Shown: piece by piece, positions 45,344-53,864 of the stretch
Layout: each line of letters begins with the position of its first letter
Numbering within the stretch: position 1 is the stretch's first letter
Assembly (NCBI GenBank): GCA_002408125.1
Contig: DHQO01000022.1
Location: forward strand, 1-64,000
Length of the DNA: 64,000 bases
Source: Hyphomonadaceae bacterium UBA5336
Lineage (GTDB): Bacteria > Pseudomonadota > Alphaproteobacteria > Caulobacterales > Hyphomonadaceae
Reading direction: 5' to 3'
Notes under the pieces: model-generated
Database searches by the model: none
The model's input: the letters and a program-made list of their open reading frames with translations, nothing else
Told to the model about the DNA's origin: nothing
Position numbers and translations under genes: made by a program

Positions 45344-46273
45344 ATGGCTTTCGATTTTGCCTCCCTGCCTGCCGTTCGCGGCAAGCTCATCGAGAATGCC
45401 CCGCTCGCGCCCTATACCTGGTTCCGGGTTGGCGGGCCGGCCGATGCGCTGTTCCTGCCGGCTGATGAGGAGGATCTCTCACAGTTTCTCACTGCGCTGC
45501 CGGAGGACGTGCCGGTCACCGTGCTCGGTGTCGGGTCGAACCTGATTGTGCGCGATGGCGGGATAGAGGGCGTCGTGGTGCGTCTGGCCGGGGGATACTG
45601 GGGCAATGTGGAGAGCGAGGGCCTGTTGCTGGCCGCACGCGCCGGCGCGCTCGATCTCAGCGTTGCGAAATATGCCGCCAGGTCCGGCCTTTCGGGCCTT
45701 TCCTTCTTCTCCGGCATTCCCGGCACGCTGGGCGGGGCCACGCGGACCAATGCCGGATGCTATGGCCGGGAGTTGAAGGATGTGCTGGCCGGCGCACGCG
45801 CCGTGACACGCGGCGGCGAGGTGGTTGAGCTCACCCCGGAGCATTTCGGCTTTTCCTACCGGCACAGCGAGTTGCCCGAGGATCTCATTGTCACCACGCT
45901 CATCCTCCAGGCCGATGGCGAGGGCGATCCTGAGGCGCTGGCCGAAGAAATCGCCGCCCACCAGGCCCGCCGCGCCGAGACCCAGCCGATCAAGGACAAG
46001 ACCTCCGGTTCCACCTTTGCCAATCCTGATCCTCCGGACACGGAAAATCAGCGTTCGGCCTGGAAACTGGTGGACGCTGCCGGCTGCCGGGGCCTCAAGG
46101 TCGGCGGGGCGCAGGTCAGTGAGAAGCACTGCAATTTCCTGATCAATACCGGCGATGCGACCGCCGCCGATCTGGAAGCGCTCGGCGAGCTTGTCCGTGC
46201 CCGCGTGCTCGACACATCCGGGGTCGAGCTGCGCTGGGAAGTGCGCCGCATCGGGCGGTTGAAAGCTGATTAG
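45344..46273 (+). CDS. murB: UDP-N-acetylenolpyruvoylglucosamine reductase MurB
   Basis: 309 residues from ATG 45344, with AAGGGG upstream. FAD-binding segments TWFRVGGPADAL and GVGSNLIVRDGGIEG, and GIPGTLGGATRTNAGCYG; the substrate/proton-donor Ser lies in DKTSGSTFANP. It completes UDP-MurNAc for peptidoglycan. In many relatives murB lies in the division/cell-wall cluster; here it stands beside polA, so it is either relocated or an extra copy. Confidence 0.94.
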   Translation: MAFDFASLPAVRGKLIENAPLAPYTWFRVGGPADALFLPADEEDLSQFLTALPEDVPVTVLGVGSNLIVRDGGIEGVVVRLAGGYWGNVESEGLLLAARAGALDLSVAKYAARSGLSGLSFFSGIPGTLGGATRTNAGCYGRELKDVLAGARAVTRGGEVVELTPEHFGFSYRHSELPEDLIVTTLILQADGEGDPEALAEEIAAHQARRAETQPIKDKTSGSTFANPDPPDTENQRSAWKLVDAAGCRGLKVGGAQVSEKHCNFLINTGDATAADLEALGELVRARVLDTSGVELRWEVRRIGRLKAD

Positions 46274-46289
46274 GGTATTGGCCAAACTC

Positions 46290-46384
46290 AGCCTCATGGT
46301 GAGCGGAGACGAACCATGGGGCGGTCAACAAAGAACAGTTCTCTGTCTCCGCCCTCGTCCTTCGTGTTCGCTCAGGATGAGGGC
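46290..46384. repeat. R1 intergenic repeat, two units
   Basis: 46351-46384 is a 34-bp imperfect palindrome with arms GCCCTCnTCCT and its complement around GAGCGAACACGA on the minus strand. 46290-46320 is a second, diverged unit. Related units are at 47346, 47405 and 54917. The form matches the widespread CATCCTGAGCGAAGTCGAAGG intergenic repeat family. Confidence 0.7.
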
Positions 46385-46405
46385 TATGTCTTACCAACTG
46401 GCCAG

Positions 46406-47332
46406 CTAGATCGTCAGGCCCCGTGGCGCGAGCTGTTCCAGCTCGGCCATCATCTCCATGGGCGTGGGCAGCGCCTTGCGCCGGTCGAGATCGAAGGTCA
46501 CGGCGACAGCTTCCGACGTCATCCAGGGCTGTCCCGACACCGGGTCCATCATCCAGTGCACCAGCGAATGGGTTTTCTCCGCCACTGTCGCAAGGCTGGA
46601 ATAGATCTCGAACAGGTCGCCCACGCGCGGCCATCGGCGATAGATCAGCCGGTATTCCAGTACGGCAGCGCCCATGCGCACATCGCCTGCGGCTTCGGCC
46701 ACGCGGCTGCGCCAATCATAGAGCAGGTTGGGCACCGAATCCGAAACCCGGCCCAGGAACCAGGGCGTCCACATGGTGCCGAAGACATCGCAATGATGGC
46801 CCGGCACCATGCCTTGGCCGATCATCGGCACGCCGGCGTCCTGCACGGTTTGGTAACCGGCCTCGGCATCGCTGCGCATCTCGCCGCCGGGCATCAGGCT
46901 GCGCGGTGCAGTGTCCGCAGGCGGAGTGTCCTTCAGCTCCTCCAGGCGCGGCAGGGTGCGCGAGGACCAGGGGAAAGGCTGTTCATTGGCGGCGGTGGCG
47001 TGCACCAGCCGTGTACGGAAGGCTGCGGCCGGGGTGCCGTCGCCATGGCGCATATCCTGGTAGACCTCGACCCAGTCCTCGCCCCAGTCGGTCACGCAGC
47101 CGGTCATCGAAAGCGGCCGGCCGGGCAACACCTCGCGGACATAACGCACATGCTGTTCGCGCGGGATCAGCGTGGAAGGCGTGCGCGGGGAAAAGGCCGC
47201 CGGCAGGGCCAGGGCGCGGGCAAGCGGGCCGAGCCCCTCCATCGCCTTCTCGACATAGACGCGCACATTCATGTGCCCCATCTCGTCGCAATCCCAGGTA
47301 TTCGCACTGCCTTGCCAGAGGGGGATCATCAT
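46406..47332 (-). CDS. Double hot-dog acyl-CoA thioesterase-like protein
   Basis: 308 residues from ATG 47332, with AAGGA upstream. Two tandem 4HBT-like halves; the first has the active-site-type segment WDCDEMGHMNVRVYVEKAM. A second hot-dog follows (MWTPWFLGRVSDSVPNL, LEYRLIYRRWPRVGDLFEIYS). Probably hydrolyses acyl-CoA thioesters. The longer frame to 47383 runs into an R1 repeat and is not real. Faces away from leuC as the next gene on the same strand. Confidence 0.82.
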   Translation of the reverse strand: MMIPLWQGSANTWDCDEMGHMNVRVYVEKAMEGLGPLARALALPAAFSPRTPSTLIPREQHVRYVREVLPGRPLSMTGCVTDWGEDWVEVYQDMRHGDGTPAAAFRTRLVHATAANEQPFPWSSRTLPRLEELKDTPPADTAPRSLMPGGEMRSDAEAGYQTVQDAGVPMIGQGMVPGHHCDVFGTMWTPWFLGRVSDSVPNLLYDWRSRVAEAAGDVRMGAAVLEYRLIYRRWPRVGDLFEIYSSLATVAEKTHSLVHWMMDPVSGQPWMTSEAVAVTFDLDRRKALPTPMEMMAELEQLAPRGLTI

Positions 47333-47345
47333 CGGGTCCTTGCTG

Positions 47346-47436
47346 CACTCATCCCGAGCGAAGTCGAGGGAGTGTGCGGCCATTCCAGCCCGTTCGGCAA
47401 GAACACGTTTCGACTTCGCTCAGGATCAGTGCGAAC
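47346..47436. repeat. R1 intergenic repeat, two inverted units
   Basis: 47346-47376 (CACTC...GAGTG arms around ATCCCGAGCGAAGTCGAGG) and 47405-47436 in the opposite orientation (CGACTTCGCTCAGGATC). They fill the gap between the thioesterase gene and leuC. Confidence 0.7.
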
Positions 47437-47438
47437 GC

Positions 47439-48836
47439 CTACCCGATCACGCCATTGAGCGCTGCGCGGGCGGCGAGCTGGGGCGACATGAGATGGGTGC
47501 GTCCGCCGCGGCCCTGGCGGCCCTCGAAATTGCGGTTCGAGGTCGAGGCGCAGCGTTCGCCCGGCGCGAGGATGTCCGGGTTCATGCCGAGGCACATGGA
47601 GCAACCCGGCTCGCGCCATTCGAAACCGGCTTCCATCAGGATGAGGTCGAGGCCTTCATCCTCGGCCTGCGCGCGCACGAGGCCCGAGCCGGGAACGACC
47701 ATGGCGCGTACACCGTCTGCAACCTTGTTGCCGCGCGCGATCTCGGCGACGGCACGCAGATCCTCTATGCGCGAATTGGTGCATGAGCCGATGAAGACGC
47801 GCTGGACCGGCACGCCGGCAATCTTCTGGCCGGCTTCCAGACCCATATAGTGCAGGGCGCGGGCGACCGCGGCCCGCTTGACCGGGTCGTCAATGTCGGC
47901 CGGGTCGGGCACGCGGCCGGTGACGGGGATGGCCTGCTCCGGGCTGGTGCCCCAGGTAAGGGTGGGCTTCACATCCTCTGCCTTGATGTGCACCACGCGG
48001 TCCCAGTGGGCGTCCTCGTCGCTGAAAAGGGTTTCCCAGTAGCGCTGGGCAATATCCCAGGCCCCACCCTTGGGCGTGGCGGGGCGGCCCTTCACATAGG
48101 CAAAGGTGGTCTCGTCCGGCGCGATCAGGCCGGCGCGCGCCCCGCCCTCGATGGCGAGATTGCATAGCGTCATGCGCCCTTCCATGGAAAGGGCGCGGAC
48201 AGCCTCGCCGCGATACTCCATGACATAGCCGGTGCCGCCGGCGGTGCCGATTTTCGCGATGATATGCAGGGCGAGGTCCTTGGCGGTGACGCCCTCGGGC
48301 AGGGTGCCGGAAACCTCGATCGCCATGTTCTTCGATTTGTTCGCGCGCAGGGTCTGCGTGGCCAGCACATGCTCGACCTCCGAAGTCCCGATGCCGTGGG
48401 CGAGGGCCCCGAAGGCGCCATGGGTGGAGGTGTGGCTGTCGCCGCAGACAATGGTCATGCCCGGCTGGGTGCGGCCCTGCTCGGGTCCGACCACATGCAC
48501 GATGCCATTATTGATGTTGCCCATCTCGAAAAACTCGATGTCGTACTCGGCGACATTGCGCGCCAGCGTTTCGAGCTGGTTGCGGGCCTCGGGGTCCTTC
48601 ACGCCGGCAAGGCCCAGCGCCTGGTTTTCGGTGGGCGTGTTATGATCGGCGACGGCAAGGGTAAGGTCGGGGCGGCGCACACCGCGCCCGGCCGCGCGCA
48701 GGCCGGCAAAGGCCTGCGGTGTGGTGACCTCATGGATGAGGTGCAGGTCGATATAAATGAGGGATTCCCCGGTGCCCGGGTCGGTCGCCACGCGGTGCGC
48801 CTCCCAGATCTTGTCGTAGAGCGTCTTGCCAGCCAT
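47439..48836 (-). CDS. leuC: 3-isopropylmalate dehydratase large subunit
   Basis: 465 residues. Aconitase-type [4Fe-4S] protein of leucine synthesis: cluster Cys in GSCTNSRIEDL and CSMCLGMNPD, plus GDSHTSTHGAFGALAHGIGTSEVEHV. It needs the small subunit LeuD, which is not adjacent; the next gene on this strand is a thioesterase after a repeat-filled gap. ATG 48836 follows AAGG. Only 29 bp separate it from the divergent hydroxylase gene. Confidence 0.95.
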   Translation of the reverse strand: MAGKTLYDKIWEAHRVATDPGTGESLIYIDLHLIHEVTTPQAFAGLRAAGRGVRRPDLTLAVADHNTPTENQALGLAGVKDPEARNQLETLARNVAEYDIEFFEMGNINNGIVHVVGPEQGRTQPGMTIVCGDSHTSTHGAFGALAHGIGTSEVEHVLATQTLRANKSKNMAIEVSGTLPEGVTAKDLALHIIAKIGTAGGTGYVMEYRGEAVRALSMEGRMTLCNLAIEGGARAGLIAPDETTFAYVKGRPATPKGGAWDIAQRYWETLFSDEDAHWDRVVHIKAEDVKPTLTWGTSPEQAIPVTGRVPDPADIDDPVKRAAVARALHYMGLEAGQKIAGVPVQRVFIGSCTNSRIEDLRAVAEIARGNKVADGVRAMVVPGSGLVRAQAEDEGLDLILMEAGFEWREPGCSMCLGMNPDILAPGERCASTSNRNFEGRQGRGGRTHLMSPQLAARAALNGVIG

Positions 48837-48865
48837 GCCTTGTTTGTCCTTTACGAGAGGGGGAG

Positions 48866-49753
48866 ATGACTGTCCCGGTGGGAAAAAGCAAGATGGCGAG
48901 AGATGTCATGCCGCAATCGCCCAACTCTCAGGCAGAACCGCGCCTTGCCGGATGGGTCCGCGCGGAGCTGCGCAAGGGCATGCTGCCGGGCGCGATCCGC
49001 GCCTCGCTGCGCCGGGAAGGCCTCGGCGAGGAGGAGATCGCGGAGACCATGGGACCGGCCGTGGGCGGGATCATCGCGCCCGAGGCGGTCGATCATGAGG
49101 CGATCTTCAATGCCGCGATCACGCGGGCGACCGAGACCAATCCGAAGATCAGGCGCCTGCCCACAAACAAGGCGCAGGTCTACACCTATGAGGATTTCCT
49201 GCCGGCCCAGGCCTGCGATGCGGTGGTGATCCTCACCGAACGACGTCTGCGCGAGTCCACCGTGGTGGATGCCTTCGCCGATCCCAAGATCCGGACCTCG
49301 AAGACCTGTGACCTTGGCCATCTCGGCGAGCCGCTGATCTTCAAGATTGACGAGATGATGGCCGAGGCGCTCGGCATTCACTGGTCATACTCAGATCCCT
49401 GCCAGTCGCAGCGCTACATGCCCGGCGAGGAGTACAAGGCCCATCACGACTATTTCTATCCCGGCACGCGCGACTATCAGGTCGAGTGCCAGGATCGCGG
49501 CCAGCGCACCTGGACCTTCATGGTCTACCTCAATGATGTCGAGGACGGCGGCGGCACGCGCTTCCGCAAGCTGGAAAAGACCTTCCAGCCGAAAAAGGGC
49601 ATGGCGGTGATCTGGAACAATCTGAACCGTGACGGCACGGTGAACCCTTTCACTTTGCACCATGGGATGAAGGTGCGCTCGGGCGTGAAATATGTGATCA
49701 CCAAATGGTTCCGCGAGCGCGGCTTCGGGCCTATGGCCTTTCCTCAGGGCTAA
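48866..49753 (+). CDS. 2-oxoglutarate/Fe(II) oxygenase, prolyl 4-hydroxylase type
   Basis: 295 residues or slightly fewer. A helical N-terminal region (about 1-85) precedes a P4Hc domain with iron-binding HHD (in YKAHHDYFYPG), the distal His in FTLHHGMKV and 2-oxoglutarate-binding Lys/Arg nearby (GVKYVITKWFRER). It hydroxylates prolines in a protein target. ATG 48866 leaves a 29-bp gap to leuC; ATG 48893 or 48908 would leave more room for promoters. The stop overlaps the GH5 gene end by 23 bp. Confidence 0.88.
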   Translation: MTVPVGKSKMARDVMPQSPNSQAEPRLAGWVRAELRKGMLPGAIRASLRREGLGEEEIAETMGPAVGGIIAPEAVDHEAIFNAAITRATETNPKIRRLPTNKAQVYTYEDFLPAQACDAVVILTERRLRESTVVDAFADPKIRTSKTCDLGHLGEPLIFKIDEMMAEALGIHWSYSDPCQSQRYMPGEEYKAHHDYFYPGTRDYQVECQDRGQRTWTFMVYLNDVEDGGGTRFRKLEKTFQPKKGMAVIWNNLNRDGTVNPFTLHHGMKVRSGVKYVITKWFRERGFGPMAFPQG

Positions 49754-50768
49754 CGTCGAGCGCGTCTGCCATGGCCGGGATCCAAGCTTCAGCGTCCAGA
49801 TCATAGGCCCGGAAGGCCGTGCCGAACCCCCAGTAGCACCAGCCGAAGCCAGCGCTTTCGGCTTGCGTGCGCACCGTGCGGGTCCAGGCGGAGCGCTCAC
49901 GCGGCGGCAGGTCGCGATAGACGCCGAATTCGCCGACGAATACCGGATGACCGGCCTTGAGCGCGGCGTCCCTTGCGGCCTGGAAATGATTGGCCACGGC
50001 GGCGGCATGGCGCGGGCGCGAGCCCCAGGGCTGGGAGAAGTCCGGCGGGTTTTCCAGCCATTCGGCGCCCTCATGGGTGAACTCCCAGGGCTCGTAATAG
50101 TGGAAGGTGGTGACCACCCGCTGGTCATCCGGCCACTTGGTGTCCGCCCAGGCCTCCAGCCCGCCCCAGTCGGTCGAGCCGAGGATCACCCACCGGTCGG
50201 GATTGGTCTCGCGCACCAGTGAGAGCAGGGCGATGTTGAGGGCTTCGACCTCTGTAATGCCGATCTCGCTGTGGGGCTCGTTGAGGAGTTCGAAAATCAC
50301 GTTGTCCGGGGCACCCTGGAAATGGGTGGAGAGCTGCCTCCAGATCGCCTGCAATTTCGGCCAGTTGGCTTCCGGGTCTTCGCTGAATTCATGGAAATGG
50401 TGGACATCCACGATGATCTTCAGGCCGGCCTCCAGCGCCTGGCTGACGACTTCGTCCACGCGCGCCAGCCGCGCCGCGTCGATCAGATAGGCCGGTCCCG
50501 GCCCGGTATGGTCTGACCAGTTCACAGGCAGGCGTACCGTGTCGAAACCGGCCGCGGCGATGGCTTCAAGGTGACGCGCCTCTACCGTATAGCCCCACTC
50601 GCCCTCCGAGGGGGCCTCCAGGGCGTTGGAGATATTGATGCAGCGCGCGACGGGGCTGGTCGGCACCGTGGCTGTGGCCGCCGGCTCGGTCTCGCCTGTG
50701 GTGCCTCCGCAGCCGGCAAGCAGGGTCCAGACGGTGAGGGCGGCGAGGCAGCGAAGCGCGATTTTCAT
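49731..50768 (-). CDS. Glycoside hydrolase family 5 lipoprotein
   Basis: 345 residues from ATG 50768. Lipobox LLAGC gives lipidated Cys20. A GH5 TIM barrel follows with DTVRLPVNWSDH, the acid/base Glu in FELLNEPHS and the nucleophile Glu in VFVGEFGVY. Predicted cell-surface or periplasmic endo-beta-glucanase/mannanase. The longer frame to 51206 covers the divergent DUF1801 gene and is rejected. Confidence 0.92.
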   Translation of the reverse strand: MKIALRCLAALTVWTLLAGCGGTTGETEPAATATVPTSPVARCINISNALEAPSEGEWGYTVEARHLEAIAAAGFDTVRLPVNWSDHTGPGPAYLIDAARLARVDEVVSQALEAGLKIIVDVHHFHEFSEDPEANWPKLQAIWRQLSTHFQGAPDNVIFELLNEPHSEIGITEVEALNIALLSLVRETNPDRWVILGSTDWGGLEAWADTKWPDDQRVVTTFHYYEPWEFTHEGAEWLENPPDFSQPWGSRPRHAAAVANHFQAARDAALKAGHPVFVGEFGVYRDLPPRERSAWTRTVRTQAESAGFGWCYWGFGTAFRAYDLDAEAWIPAMADALDVSPEERP

Positions 50769-50813
50769 GTCGCATCTCTTGGGCAATGCGCGTATCTGTG
50801 CAAGCATCTTGAT

Positions 50814-51179
50814 ATGACCAAGCCGAAGAGTGTGAACGCCTATTTCGACCAGCTGGCCCCGCCCATGCGCGATGTGGCGCTGGCCCTGCGTGCCCGCATC
50901 GAGGCACTCGGGCCGAGCCTGTCCTGCAAGCTCGCCTGGGGCTTTCCCTGCTGGAGCGGGACCGAGCGTATTTTCTCGGTGATAGCCCATTCCGAACACT
51001 GCAACCTGCAACTCTGGCAGGGCGCGCAGCTGGCCGATGCCTCGCCGCGCGTGGAGGGCACCGGCAAATCCCTGCGCCATGTGAAGGTGCGCAGCCTCGC
51101 GGAAATTGATAGCGCTCTCGACACAGTGATCGGCGAGGCCATTGCGCTCGATGCAACCGCGCCGCAAAAGATACGTTGA
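50814..51179 (+). CDS. DUF1801 (YdhG-like) protein
   Basis: 121 residues from ATG 50814. Small DUF1801 fold: VNAYFDQLAPPMRDVALALR, KLAWGFPCWSG and GKSLRHVKVRSLAEID. Function unknown. Divergent from the GH5 gene across 45 bp and followed by the glutathione peroxidase gene after 21 bp, so the two may share a transcript. Confidence 0.85.
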   Translation: MTKPKSVNAYFDQLAPPMRDVALALRARIEALGPSLSCKLAWGFPCWSGTERIFSVIAHSEHCNLQLWQGAQLADASPRVEGTGKSLRHVKVRSLAEIDSALDTVIGEAIALDATAPQKIR

Positions 51180-51200
51180 TTGCGGGTCAGGAGGGTATGC

Positions 51201-51814
51201 ATGCACAAGACCATTTTCTGCGCCCTGTGTGCCAGTCTCTTCATCGCCGCCTGCGGCGCCAATCTCGACAGCCCCGAACCGGCCGCCGAGGTTGAAGCCC
51301 TCGCGCCCGCCCTAGCCCCGGAGATCGACATGGCCAGCGTGCCGGAAAGCCTGCAATTTACCGCCATCAACGGCGCGCCCCTGCCGCTCAGCCAGTATGA
51401 GGGCAAGGCCGTGCTGGTCGTGAACACGGCCTCGAAATGCGGCTACACTCCGCAATTTGCTGGCCTGCAGGCGCTGTGGAGCGACTACAGGGACCAGGGA
51501 CTCGTCGTGGTCGGCATGCCGTCAGGCGATTCCGCGACCAGGAGTTCGAGGAGGCTGGCGAGATCAAGGACTTCTGCGAGATCAATTACGGCGTCGATTT
51601 CCCGCTGACGCAGAAAAACCATGTGGTCGGCGCCGAACGCCATCCCTTCTTCGCCTTGGCCGAGAAGCGCCTCGGCGAGGGCGCGGTGCCACAATGGAAC
51701 TTCCACAAGATCCTGCTCGGTCCTGATCTTCAGCCAATCGCCGCCTTCCCGTCGGCGGTCACCCCGCAGGATCCCGCGCTGGTCTCGGCAATAGAGGGCG
51801 CGTTGGCGGGCTGA
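51201..51814 (+). pseudogene. Glutathione peroxidase-like lipoprotein, single-base frameshift
   Basis: ATG 51201 has AGGAGG upstream. A lipoprotein signal (lipobox IAAC, Cys18) precedes a Cys-type glutathione peroxidase with peroxidatic Cys80 in VNTASKCGYTPQF. The frame breaks after VVGMPSGD. The continuation FRDQEFEEAGEIKDFCEINYG and the C-terminal WNFHKILLG lie in another frame to a stop at 51814. Adding one T at about 51530 (GATTCC to GATTTCC) restores one 204-residue protein. As written, the product would lose the Gln/Trp-containing half and be inactive. Confidence 0.9.
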
Positions 51815-51950
51815 GCGATCCGGTCCATGCGGCATAGGCGTGGCCAAGATCATGATACCGTTACCACAACCTGGGTCGCACTTGACGCTGGGCTGTCTTG
51901 ACCCCTTCTGTGACTCCAAAGGCACACAACACCCGTGAAGGAGCCCTCCC

Positions 51951-53132
51951 ATGGCTGATCAAGATCCCGTTGTTATCGTAGGCATGGCCCGCACGCCGAT
52001 GGGCGGCCTGCTCGGCGACCTCTCTGCCCTCTCGGCAAATGAACTTGGCGCCATCGCCGTGAAGGCTGCAGCTGCCGAGGCCAAGCTGGGCTCCGATGAG
52101 GCCGACGAGATCATCATGGGCAACTGCCTGCCCGCCGGACAGGGCCAGGCACCCGCCCGCCAGGCCGGTTTCAAGGCCGACATGGACAAGGGTCTGGAAG
52201 CCACCACGATCAACAAGATGTGCGGCTCGGGCATGCAGGCCACCGTCATGGGCCGCAATGCCATCCTGGCCGGCGAAGCCAATATCGTGATCGCAGGCGG
52301 CATGGAATCCATGACCAATGCGCCGCACCTCATCAATGCCCGCAAGGGCCACAAATATGGCGATATGGTCTCCAAGGATCATATGGCCCTGGACGGTCTC
52401 AGCGATGCCTATACCGGCGGCCCCATGGGCATTTTCGCCGACCAGATCGCCGTGGAATACCAGTTCACCCGCGAGCAGCAGGACGCCTATGCGCTCGAAA
52501 CCCTCTCGCGGGCCCAGTCGGCCACCGAGACCGGCAAGTTCAAGCGCGAGATCGCGCCGGTCACAATTGCCTCGCGCAAGGGCGAGGTGGTGGTCGACAC
52601 CGACGAGCTGCCGCGTACCGCGCGCCCCGACAAGATCCCGAGCCTGCGCCCGGCCTTTTCCAAGGACGGCACGGTGACGGCCGCAAACGCTTCGGCCATT
52701 TCCGACGGCGCGGCGGCCCTGATCCTGATGAAGCAGTCCGAAGCTGAAAAGCGCGGCCTGACCCCGATCGCGAAGATCGTCTCGGCGTCCAGCCATGCCC
52801 ATGAGCCGGAAAAGTTCACCACCGCACCGGTGCCGGCCATGCAGAAGGCCCTCGCCAAGGCCGGCTGGGAGGTCTCCGATGTCGATCTGTGGGAAATCAA
52901 CGAGGCCTTCGCCGTGGTGCCGATGATCGCCATGAAGGAGCTCGGCATTTCCCATGATGTGGTGAATGTGAACGGCGGCGCCTGCGCCATGGGTCACCCG
53001 ATCGGTGCATCTGGCGCCCGCGTGCTGATCACGCTGCTGGCCGCCATGGAAGACCGCGATGTGAAGAAGGGCGTGGCCTCGCTCTGCATCGGCGGCGGCG
53101 AAGGCATCGCCATGTGCGTCGAGCGTGCTTGA
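51951..53132 (+). CDS. Acetyl-CoA acetyltransferase (thiolase)
   Basis: 393 residues, standard length, with GAAGGAG before the ATG. Nucleophilic Cys91 in NKMCGSGMQA, catalytic His in GGACAMGHPIGASGAR and second Cys in CIGGGEGIA. Condenses two acetyl-CoA or cleaves acetoacetyl-CoA, as in ketone-body, polyhydroxybutyrate or fatty-acid metabolism. No phaB or phaC lies beside it, so the pathway is open. Confidence 0.93.
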   Translation: MADQDPVVIVGMARTPMGGLLGDLSALSANELGAIAVKAAAAEAKLGSDEADEIIMGNCLPAGQGQAPARQAGFKADMDKGLEATTINKMCGSGMQATVMGRNAILAGEANIVIAGGMESMTNAPHLINARKGHKYGDMVSKDHMALDGLSDAYTGGPMGIFADQIAVEYQFTREQQDAYALETLSRAQSATETGKFKREIAPVTIASRKGEVVVDTDELPRTARPDKIPSLRPAFSKDGTVTAANASAISDGAAALILMKQSEAEKRGLTPIAKIVSASSHAHEPEKFTTAPVPAMQKALAKAGWEVSDVDLWEINEAFAVVPMIAMKELGISHDVVNVNGGACAMGHPIGASGARVLITLLAAMEDRDVKKGVASLCIGGGEGIAMCVERA

Positions 53133-53152
53133 TCACCGGTCTGCGCAGTAGA

Positions 53153-53177
53153 ATTTTCGCTCCGGGGGAGCGAAAAT
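53153..53177. terminator. Perfect hairpin after the thiolase gene
   Basis: ATTTTCGCTCC-GGG-GGAGCGAAAAT, an 11-bp stem 20 bp after the stop codon. The AT-rich base of the stem could support bidirectional termination. There is no separate T-tract. Confidence 0.5.
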
Positions 53178-53214
53178 AGGTGAGCAAGGCCACGGCAGTG
53201 GCAGGAAAAATAGG

Positions 53215-53240
53215 AAGCCCTTCGAATAGGCGGGCTTTTT
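53215..53240 (+). terminator. Rho-independent terminator
   Basis: AAGCCC pairs with GGGCTT across an 11-nt loop and runs into TTTTT. It lies 82 bp after the thiolase stop codon. Confidence 0.65.
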
Positions 53241-53274
53241 GCGTATTGCGGACAGGCCTGTGTCTATCGCGATT

Positions 53275-53295
53275 CCCCGCGACTTGATCGCGGGG
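53275..53295. repeat. CCCCGCGA palindrome
   Basis: CCCCGCGA-CTTGA-TCGCGGGG, 8-bp arms, in the 252-bp gap between the thiolase and NTF2-like genes. The gap also holds the 17-bp R4 unit at 53186-53202 that recurs inverted at 55019-55035. Confidence 0.5.
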
Positions 53296-53384
53296 TCCAT
53301 CTCCAAAGCCACAGCCAGGAACGCCCGGCGGGAGCTGGGCACCGCGGGTTATGCCGCGGTGAATCGTTCAATCTGCAGCACGCC

Positions 53385-53756
53385 TCAGCTATAGTCCGCC
53401 ACCCGGCAGAGCTTCCCGTCGCGTTCCTCGAAGAAGCTCGCGCCGGAAATCTTCACCGTCTCACCCGCCGCAACGCCATTGGGCAGGTCGACCGCAGCCT
53501 TGCCTTCGAACTCGACCTCGGCGGCGGCCTTGTTGCCGGATGCGACGATATTGACCAGGCGTTGGCGGCGATACGAGAAGGCATTGCCCGAGAGTTCGGC
53601 AACCTGGCGCATGGCGTCCTTGCCTTCCAGGCGCATGGACTGGCCTGTATTGGAGATATTCTCGAAGATCACATCGTCCGTGACGCATTCGATCATCCCG
53701 TCCAGGTCGCGGGAGTTGTAACAGGCGATATAATGGGTGATGACATCCTGGATCAT
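53385..53756 (-). CDS. NTF2-like (SnoaL-type) protein
   Basis: 123 residues from ATG 53756, with GGAGGAG upstream. NTF2-like alpha+beta cone: YIACYNSRDLDGMIECVTDDVIFENIS. Such proteins bind small hydrophobic ligands or act as isomerases; the substrate is unknown. Its start is divergent from asd. Confidence 0.85.
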   Translation of the reverse strand: MIQDVITHYIACYNSRDLDGMIECVTDDVIFENISNTGQSMRLEGKDAMRQVAELSGNAFSYRRQRLVNIVASGNKAAAEVEFEGKAAVDLPNGVAAGETVKISGASFFEERDGKLCRVADYS

Positions 53757-53864
53757 CGTGGCTCCTCCGGGACAGTTCGCCACTTTGGCTGAGAATCAGT
53801 CCGTTAAGGACTTTACACCGCACATGGTTTGACCATAAGCCCCGCGCCTGCAGGAGAAATGATC

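Noticed and set aside
47333..47383. N-terminal extension of the thioesterase
   Set aside because: The extra 17 codons are read from an R1 repeat and lack a ribosome binding site; AAGGA precedes the inner ATG at 47332.
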